Source: Candidatus Pacearchaeota archaeon
GTDB taxonomy: Archaea > Nanobdellota > Nanobdellia > Pacearchaeales > GW2011-AR1
DNA: 21,133 bases
Assembly (NCBI GenBank): GCA_002689985.1
Contig: NZDC01000013.1
Location: 1-21,133, forward strand
Direction: 5' to 3'
Made by a program: the position numbers and the translations under genes. Below are positions 17,531 through 21,133 of the stretch, one piece after another; within the stretch, counting starts at the first letter, position 1, and each line of letters opens with the position of its first letter. Below the pieces are notes generated by a model that worked only from the letters and a program-made list of their open reading frames with translations, did not search any database and had not been told where the DNA came from.

Positions 17531-17662
17531 TTACTCATCTTTTAATAAATCTTCAGCACTTGGCTCCTTTATTACTTCTTTTTTTCCACAATATGGACAA
17601 ATTTCACCAATTCTTTCTGATTTAAATCTGTAATTACAATTTTTGCATATAAAGTTAACCAT
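17531..17662 (-). CDS. Small zinc-ribbon protein (43 aa)
   Basis: A 43-residue reading frame: MVNFICKNCNYRF, a short basic linker, EICPYCGKKE, then an acidic tail ending DLLKDE. The two CxxC knuckles (C6/C9 and C22/C25) form a rubredoxin-like zinc ribbon, a common fold in tiny archaeal proteins that bind nucleic acid or protein partners. It has a TATA box exactly 25.5 nt before the ATG, supporting a real leaderless gene. It lies 41 bp upstream of aglB on the same strand and probably heads that operon. Function unknown. Confidence 0.8.
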   Translation of the reverse strand: MVNFICKNCNYRFKSERIGEICPYCGKKEVIKEPSAEDLLKDE

Positions 17663-17683
17663 ATTTTATTGAGAAAATAGCTC

Positions 17684-17691
17684 TATTTAAA
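17684..17691 (-). promoter_or_regulatory. Box A promoter for the zinc ribbon-aglB operon
   Basis: Minus-strand TTTAAATA is centred 25.5 nt before the ATG at 17662. It is the only well-placed box A upstream of the N-glycosylation gene set. Confidence 0.6.
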
Positions 17692-17698
17692 GATTTCT

Positions 17699-18562
17699 TT
17701 ATCCAAATAGTGTTGGTGTAAAATAAACTTCAATTATTGCTGCAATTATTAAAACAATTATTGCAATAAATAGTAAAATAAATGTATTTTCAACTATTCT
17801 TAGAAATCTTCTATTTCTTATACCGTTTCTAATTGCTCCTACTCCAAAAATTCCTCCTGCAAGAGCAGTTATAAAATAAGCAGCTATTTCAGGAAAACCG
17901 TGAATCATATATCTTGCAATTCCAATAGGTATTTCTGCTATATGGTATTCTGTAAAAATTCCAATAGCTGCAGCAATAACACTTGCATTCCATGCTAAGA
18001 TAAATATTGCTCCTGCTCCAAAAATCAAGGAAAATATTAAAGTAAAAATCATAACATAAACATTATTTTCAAGTATTGATAGAAATCTTCCAGCATTTGT
18101 TGAATCTCCAGTAACTCCTATAGTATTTCCAATAAAACTGGATTTATATATGCAATTTTCAATATTTCCTGGATTATTTATAATGCAGTATGTTTCTACT
18201 TGTGCATTAAATAAGTTTGAATCTTGTAATAAAATATTAAGAAATGAAAATGCAACAATAAATCCTAGAAATAACCACATAAAAGCATAAATTGCATCAC
18301 TATGTGCTTTTAAGACACCAAAAAAACCTTCTACTTCTTCATCTTCTACTTCTTCTCTTTTTATTATATAATAAAAATAAGGTAAGGAGAACATAACACA
18401 GAAAGTAACTACAATCATTCCTGAAAATTTTGAAAGAACAGGATCTCCTGCAAAAAACAATTTAACAAGTAAAAGAGATAAACTTGCATAAATTAATCCA
18501 ACAAAAAACATTTTCCATTCTCCTCCTTCAGTATTTCTCGGATTAACAATCATCTCTAACAT
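17699..18562 (-). CDS. SpoIIM-like (stage II sporulation protein M family) membrane protein
   Basis: 287 residues with about six hydrophobic segments. The opening MLEMIVNPRN, with EWKMFFVGLIYASLS, is characteristic of archaeal SpoIIM-family proteins, and the late HGFPEIAAYFITALAGG (221-237) is the family's H-G-x-x-E-x-x-A signature. A cytoplasmic acidic loop (REEVEDEEVEG) follows helix 2, and a probable external loop of about 55 residues holds two cysteines (C126, C137) that could pair. In bacteria SpoIIM acts in membrane remodelling; the archaeal role is unknown. The ATG at 18562 is supported by the shared TATA box; a second Met at 18553 is possible. Confidence 0.82.
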   Translation of the reverse strand: MLEMIVNPRNTEGGEWKMFFVGLIYASLSLLLVKLFFAGDPVLSKFSGMIVVTFCVMFSLPYFYYIIKREEVEDEEVEGFFGVLKAHSDAIYAFMWLFLGFIVAFSFLNILLQDSNLFNAQVETYCIINNPGNIENCIYKSSFIGNTIGVTGDSTNAGRFLSILENNVYVMIFTLIFSLIFGAGAIFILAWNASVIAAAIGIFTEYHIAEIPIGIARYMIHGFPEIAAYFITALAGGIFGVGAIRNGIRNRRFLRIVENTFILLFIAIIVLIIAAIIEVYFTPTLFG

Positions 18563-18583
18563 ATTATTAGTAAAAAAAGAGAA

Positions 18584-18591
18584 TTTTTAAA
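18584..18591. promoter_or_regulatory. Shared bidirectional TATA box for the 18562 (-) and 18614 (+) genes
   Basis: TTTTTAAA contains the palindrome TTTAAA. Its centre is 25.5 nt from the minus-strand ATG (18562) and 26.5 nt from the plus-strand ATG (18614). Only 51 bp separate the two divergent genes and no second box is seen, so one TATA element may serve both directions. Confidence 0.55.
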
Positions 18592-18613
18592 CTTTCTTAA
18601 TTTAATAATAAAG

Positions 18614-19423
18614 ATGAATAAACAAAAAATATTCAATAAAATAGCAAAAGATATTAAGGAGGTTAAAATACAAGGTGCAAGAAATATTGCAAAAAAAGCA
18701 CTTTATGCATATTCATTAATTCCAACAAAAAATTCATATGAAAAACTTTTTTCTTTAAGACCTACAGAACCAATGCTTGTTAATGTTTTAAATAAAATGG
18801 AAAAACAATCATATAAAGAAATCTTAAAACATTTTGATTCTGCTCAAGATAAGATAAATAAGTATGTTTTTAAATTAATAAAGAATAATGATGTTATTTT
18901 TACCCATTGCCATTCTACAAATGTTATTAATGCTTTAATTTATGCAAAAAAGAAGGGGAAAAAATTTGAAATTTATAATACAGAAACTCGCCCTTTATAT
19001 CAAGGAAGAAAAACAACAAGGGAATTAAAAAAAGCAAGAATAAAAGTTACCCAATTTATTGATTCTGCGGCAATGATTGCACTAACAAAAAAACAAGGAA
19101 CAAAAAAAGTAAATAAAGTTTTTCTTGGTGCAGATGCTTTACTAAAAGAAGGAGTAATTAATAAAGTGGGTAGTGGAATGATTGCTAAAATTGCTTATGA
19201 TAGTAAAATATTAATCTATATAATTGCTGATTCATGGAAATATACAAATAAGAAAGTTCCAAGAGAACAGAGGAAATTAAAGGAAGTTTGGGATAAAGCA
19301 CCAAAAAATATAAAGATTAGAAATCCTGCCTTTGAATTTATTCCAAAGAAGTATATTAAAGGAATAATTAGTGAATTAGGAGTTTTTGATTATAGTGAAT
19401 TCTTGAAGAAAGTAAAAAGTTAA
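18614..19423 (+). CDS. eIF2B alpha/beta/delta-like protein, probable ribose-1,5-bisphosphate isomerase
   Basis: 269 residues. The C-terminal Rossmann part has the family's markers: IFTHCHSTNVINAL with C99, EIYNTETRPLYQGR (120-131), FIDSAAMIAL, and GADALLKEGVINKVGS with D174. In MtnA and archaeal R15P isomerases a Cys and an Asp at these places are catalytic, and both are kept, which favours a metabolic isomerase of the archaeal AMP/nucleoside phosphate pathway over a translation factor. It is shorter than the roughly 310-320 residues usual for R15P isomerases, mainly in the N-terminal helical part. Divergent from the SpoIIM-like gene; its stop abuts that of the convergent prefoldin gene. The translation-factor role is the alternative. 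Confidence 0.75.
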   Translation: MNKQKIFNKIAKDIKEVKIQGARNIAKKALYAYSLIPTKNSYEKLFSLRPTEPMLVNVLNKMEKQSYKEILKHFDSAQDKINKYVFKLIKNNDVIFTHCHSTNVINALIYAKKKGKKFEIYNTETRPLYQGRKTTRELKKARIKVTQFIDSAAMIALTKKQGTKKVNKVFLGADALLKEGVINKVGSGMIAKIAYDSKILIYIIADSWKYTNKKVPREQRKLKEVWDKAPKNIKIRNPAFEFIPKKYIKGIISELGVFDYSEFLKKVKS

Positions 19424-19822
19424 TTATTTCTTTTCTTGTTTTTGTGCTTCAATTAAGGTTTTTTGTAATTCTCCACTAATTTGATCCATATTTGAATTTA
19501 AATTACCTTGGACATCTTTTAATTTGTTAATTTGTTCTTCAATAAGTTTTTTTGTTTCTGGAACAGTTTTTTTTACTAAGTTTTTCCCACCAATATCAAC
19601 AGTTAAATCTTCAGAAAGAAGCTTTGTTTTAGCAAAAATTCCTCTTCCAATTTGCGCAAAAATTTCTTTTCCTTTAGCCCCTTTAATTTCATCAAGACCA
19701 AGATTTAATGAGTTCATTTCAACCATACTTTGTTCTACTGCTTGTAATTGTTGTTGAAGCTGTTGTATTTGCTGTTCAAACATACTTAATTTAAAAATAA
19801 GTTCTTGTTGATTATTTTCCAT
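19424..19822 (-). CDS. pfdA: Prefoldin subunit alpha
   Basis: 132 residues. An N-terminal Gln-rich coiled coil (FEQQIQQLQQQLQAVEQSM) is followed by the beta-hairpin region, AQIGRGIFAKTKLL and VDIGGKNLVKKT, typical of the alpha class (G-x-G-x-F/x-A-K), and then a second coiled coil to the C-terminus. Alpha subunits form the core of the hexameric archaeal chaperone that holds unfolded proteins for the thermosome. The beta subunit is not in the window. It has its own TATA box inside the end of the preceding gene, besides possible read-through (12 bp gap). Confidence 0.87.
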   Translation of the reverse strand: MENNQQELIFKLSMFEQQIQQLQQQLQAVEQSMVEMNSLNLGLDEIKGAKGKEIFAQIGRGIFAKTKLLSEDLTVDIGGKNLVKKTVPETKKLIEEQINKLKDVQGNLNSNMDQISGELQKTLIEAQKQEKK

Positions 19823-19834
19823 AATAAAATATCT

Positions 19835-20230
19835 TTATACTACTTTTAAAACTTTCCTTAGAACAATACTAGAAATAATTCCAGCTCCAATATACCACCA
19901 AATCCATCCAGCTAATATATCTATGTAGATATTTCTAATCCACCAAAAGAGAATAATTAGGGGGAGAAAGGTAAATAACATTGGTTTCATTGAGTGTTTC
20001 ATTAATTCTAAAGAGCAGTCCATTAATTCTTTTTGAACCTCTTTAATTTTTTCAGTATCTCCTTCAGCGTTTTTTAATTTTATATTACATGCTTTTTGGA
20101 TGTCTTTTAATTCCTTCATTCTATTTTGATTAGTGTAATACTTTGTAACAAGAGTCATAGCTAGAGTAATTAGAAAAGATATAGTAACTACGCTTAATTT
20201 TGGGTTTGTTATCATCCACTCTTTTATCAT
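19835..20230 (-). CDS. DUF106/EMC3-like membrane protein (Oxa1-superfamily insertase)
   Basis: 131 residues, three membrane helices: about 13-31, 83-99 and 109-127. Between the first two lies a charged coiled-coil-like cytoplasmic segment (about 36-78), the layout of archaeal DUF106 proteins, which belong with EMC3, TMCO1 and YidC to the Oxa1 superfamily. Such proteins help insert membrane proteins, in line with the many polytopic proteins encoded nearby. It is first in a small operon with prefoldin alpha. Start supported by the TATA box; a second Met at residue 6 is less likely. Confidence 0.82.
   Translation of the reverse strand: MIKEWMITNPKLSVVTISFLITLAMTLVTKYYTNQNRMKELKDIQKACNIKLKNAEGDTEKIKEVQKELMDCSLELMKHSMKPMLFTFLPLIILFWWIRNIYIDILAGWIWWYIGAGIISSIVLRKVLKVV
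19844..19851 (-). promoter_or_regulatory. Box A promoter for prefoldin alpha, inside the upstream CDS
   Basis: TTTTAAAA is centred 25.5 nt before the prefoldin ATG (19822) and overlaps the last codons of the EMC3-like gene. Same spacing as the other boxes in the window. Confidence 0.5.
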
Positions 20231-20251
20231 CTTTAGAATAAGTTAAATTGG

Positions 20252-20259
20252 TTTTTAAA
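20252..20259 (-). promoter_or_regulatory. Box A promoter for the EMC3-like gene
   Basis: Minus-strand TTTAAAAA is centred 25.5 nt before the ATG at 20230. It shares a 124 bp intergenic region with the divergent promoter of the DGR-like gene. Confidence 0.6.
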
Positions 20260-20325
20260 GATTGATATTTTGTTAATAAGATTATTGACTTTGATAATTG
20301 TTACTTTTCTTACAATATAATAATC

Positions 20326-20333
20326 TTTATAAA
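20326..20333 (+). promoter_or_regulatory. Box A promoter for the DGR-like variable protein
   Basis: TTTATAAA is centred 25.5 nt before ATG 20355 but only about 17 nt before ATG 20346 and downstream of an in-frame start at 20298. This picks 20355 as the start and argues that the gene is expressed. Confidence 0.55.
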
Positions 20334-20354
20334 CTCAATATTTCTATGAAAATC

Positions 20355-20954
20355 ATGATGTCAAAACATGATTTTGTGTATGTTTCTTCACTTAAACTTC
20401 ATGTAGCAAAACAAACTAGTTTACACAATAAAAACTGGTATAATTCTCATAAAGAACTTCAAAAACAAGGAAATAGAATGTTAACAATTCCAGAATTTAT
20501 TAAATTTTTAAATCACTTAAAATCTTCAAATAATCTAGAATATCAAGAAATTTATAAAAATATAATCGGAGTAAGAAGTCCTTGGAGAGCTGAATGGTTA
20601 GATGCAGATTTCAAAATGAAAAATAACCAATTATATATTAATTATAATTATATTTCATATTCAAAGGGAAAATTAGTTTCACAAAACTCAGAAGTTCTTA
20701 GTGAAGCAACTTTAATGCAAGATGAAACTTCTGGAATTTCATTAGAAGGTTGGTTGAGTGATAAAGGACATACAAAACAAGGACTTCCAACTAAAGAAAC
20801 AGAAAAAGGAAATTTATATTACAGGCATCCTAGAAGCGACAATAATTCAGTCGCTAGGTTTGGTTCCAGCTCAAATAGGACTGGCCTTGGCTGCGGCAGA
20901 TATCCGTCTAGCCGGGTTTCTAGTCTTGGTGTACGTGCCGTTAGGCACGAGTAA
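20355..20954 (+). CDS. Putative DGR target (variable) protein
   Basis: 199 residues from the ATG at 20355. The first 150 residues are encoded at the normal low GC: MLTIPEFIKFLNHL, then SPWRAEWLDADFK and QLYINYNYIS, then GWLSDKGHTKQGLPT. No signal peptide or membrane helix is seen, so it should be cytoplasmic. The last 38 residues begin DNNSVARF and end SSLGVRAVRHE, with a Ser/Gly/Arg/Tyr-rich stretch between. SVARF plus a mixed segment plus LGVR is how C-type-lectin-fold DGR variable proteins of DPANN archaea and candidate bacteria end, as I recall them. The terminal 100 bp is 55% GC against 27% just before it. Binding partner unknown. No reverse transcriptase or template repeat is in the window. 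The alternative is a recently acquired C-terminal cassette of other origin. Confidence 0.7.
   Translation: MMSKHDFVYVSSLKLHVAKQTSLHNKNWYNSHKELQKQGNRMLTIPEFIKFLNHLKSSNNLEYQEIYKNIIGVRSPWRAEWLDADFKMKNNQLYINYNYISYSKGKLVSQNSEVLSEATLMQDETSGISLEGWLSDKGHTKQGLPTKETEKGNLYYRHPRSDNNSVARFGSSSNRTGLGCGRYPSSRVSSLGVRAVRHE
20835..20855 (+). other. Hairpin at the upstream edge of the GC-rich cassette
   Basis: AGCGAC (20835-20840) pairs perfectly with GTCGCT (20850-20855) around a 9-nt AT-rich loop. It lies inside the coding sequence where GC content jumps. It may be chance, or a boundary structure of the variable region. Confidence 0.45.
20934..20949 (+). other. Perfect hairpin/cruciform at the end of the variable region
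   Basis: CGTGCC (20934-20939) and GGCACG (20944-20949) form a 6-bp GC-rich stem with a GTTA tetraloop, ending five bases before the end of the gene. Hairpins of similar size with 4-nt loops placed just after the VR are known to support target recognition in characterised DGRs; whether this one does is inference. It is too far from the T-run to look like a terminator stem. Confidence 0.6.
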
Positions 20955-20992
20955 GTGATTGTTCGCTGGCAGGAAATGAGATAAGAGCTGCG
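20955..20992. other. GC-rich non-coding tail after the DGR-like gene
   Basis: 19 of 38 bases are G or C, unlike all other intergenic DNA here. No reading frame of useful length and no clear stem is seen. It may belong to the imported cassette or to its recognition site. Confidence 0.35.
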
Positions 20993-20998
20993 TTTTTC
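20988..20998 (+). terminator. Possible T-run terminator after the DGR-like gene
   Basis: GCTGCG followed by TTTTT (20993-20997) lies 34 bp after the stop codon, between convergent genes. It fits a simple archaeal T-run terminator. Confidence 0.35.
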
Positions 20999-21026
20999 TA
21001 GAAATAACACATAAATTTTCTAAATC

Positions 21027-21133
21027 TTAACCACCCATGAATTTTCTCATTGCAGGATTCATATCTGTTTGATGTTGTTGGGCAATACTTTGATAAAACT
21101 GAAACATAATCATAATAACCAGCAATATTGCTG
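21027..21133 (-). CDS. Membrane protein, C-terminal fragment (gene runs off the window)
   Basis: An open minus-strand frame enters from the window's right edge and ends at TAA (21027-21029). The visible 34 residues start AILLVIMIMFQFYQSIAQQ, the end of a membrane helix, and finish with a short tail NPAMRKFMGG. No family is recognised. The hydrophobic segment followed by a short basic tail suggests a C-terminal membrane anchor. It converges with the DGR-like gene. Confidence 0.5.
   Translation of the reverse strand, partial: AILLVIMIMFQFYQSIAQQHQTDMNPAMRKFMGG

Larger units (their letters stand above)
20826..20949 (+). repeat. Candidate DGR variable repeat (VR) with GC-rich 3' end
   Basis: GC rises sharply from about 20825. 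In 20851-20950, 55 of 100 bases are G or C and only 16 are A, in a genome otherwise rich in A. The codons that would be diversified (GGT, TCC, AGC, GGC, TGC, TAT, TCT, GTT) mostly end in a pyrimidine, as expected if they derive from AAY codons of a template after adenine mutagenesis. The invariant-looking end (LGVRAVR) would be the initiation-of-mutagenic-homology region. The template copy is not in the window, so boundaries are approximate. Confidence 0.55.

Noticed and set aside
20758..20958. Overlapping 66-codon plus-strand frame through the GC-rich region
   Set aside because: It is a shifted frame inside the DGR-like gene, made open by the GC-rich cassette; the main frame has promoter support and family-like sequence.
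20820..20998. A structured non-coding RNA (tRNA, SRP RNA or RNase P RNA) explaining the GC-rich island
   Set aside because: No tRNA cloverleaf, SRP or RNase P core motif could be found, and the reading frame runs through with a DGR-like protein end. A novel RNA remains possible but is less favoured.
20819..21010. 63-codon minus-strand frame antisense to the variable region
   Set aside because: Low-information sequence opposite a better-supported gene, with no promoter or recognisable motif.
1..21133. CRISPR array, IS element, tRNA or attachment site
   Set aside because: No regularly spaced repeats, transposase, terminal inverted repeats or cloverleaf sequences were seen when reading through the window.

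Overview
The window is a dense, very AT-rich (about 25-30% GC) stretch of an archaeal genome. Archaeal markers are an AglB/STT3 oligosaccharyltransferase, a dolichyl-type GlcNAc-1-phosphate transferase, prefoldin alpha, a DUF106/EMC3-like insertase, an eIF2B-like/ribose-1,5-bisphosphate isomerase, an archaeal SpoIIM-like protein, and TATA boxes placed as for leaderless mRNAs with no Shine-Dalgarno sequences. The compact genes, the intein and the DGR-type gene suggest a DPANN archaeon (Woesearchaeota/Pacearchaeota-like); that lineage call is inference. There is no rRNA, tRNA, CRISPR array or IS element, and no gene-free stretch over 130 bp.

Layout. (1) 2-943 (+): the 3' part of a radical SAM/SPASM gene. 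The window opens inside an intein whose C-terminal His-Asn/Cys junction lies at 64/65, at what looks like the third cysteine of the iron-sulfur motif. (2) 959-4226 (-): a radical SAM protein with a B12-binding-like domain, and a nucleotidyltransferase-glycosyltransferase fusion, each with its own promoter. (3) 4354-8339 (+): an operon of radical SAM protein, GT2 glycosyltransferase and PMT/ArnT-type membrane glycosyltransferase. (4) 11849-8351 (-): a translationally coupled operon (ATGA overlaps) of membrane GT2, radical SAM with a CX4CX2C motif, and radical SAM/SPASM. (5) 17662-11896 (-): the N-glycosylation core, made of a small zinc ribbon, AglB, an ALG7/AglH-like transferase, an LPG-synthase/AglD-type membrane protein and an ALG5/DPM-like GT2. 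(6) 17699-20230: housekeeping genes (SpoIIM-like, eIF2B-like, prefoldin alpha, EMC3-like). (7) 20355-20954 (+): a protein whose GC-rich 3' end looks like the variable region of a diversity-generating retroelement (DGR), followed by a perfect hairpin. A partial membrane-protein gene closes the window.

Working together: regions 2-5 look like a surface-glycan locus. A lipid carrier is loaded by the ALG7-like enzyme, extended by GT2/GT4 enzymes using activated sugars and lipid-phosphate sugars, and transferred to protein by AglB. Five radical SAM enzymes are interleaved and could modify the glycan, the lipid carrier or membrane lipids; their substrates cannot be read from sequence.

The strongest points for a second look are the DGR-like variable region with no retroelement nearby, the intein at a radical SAM cluster motif, and a promoter rule (TATA centre 25.5 nt before ATG) that fixes several start codons.
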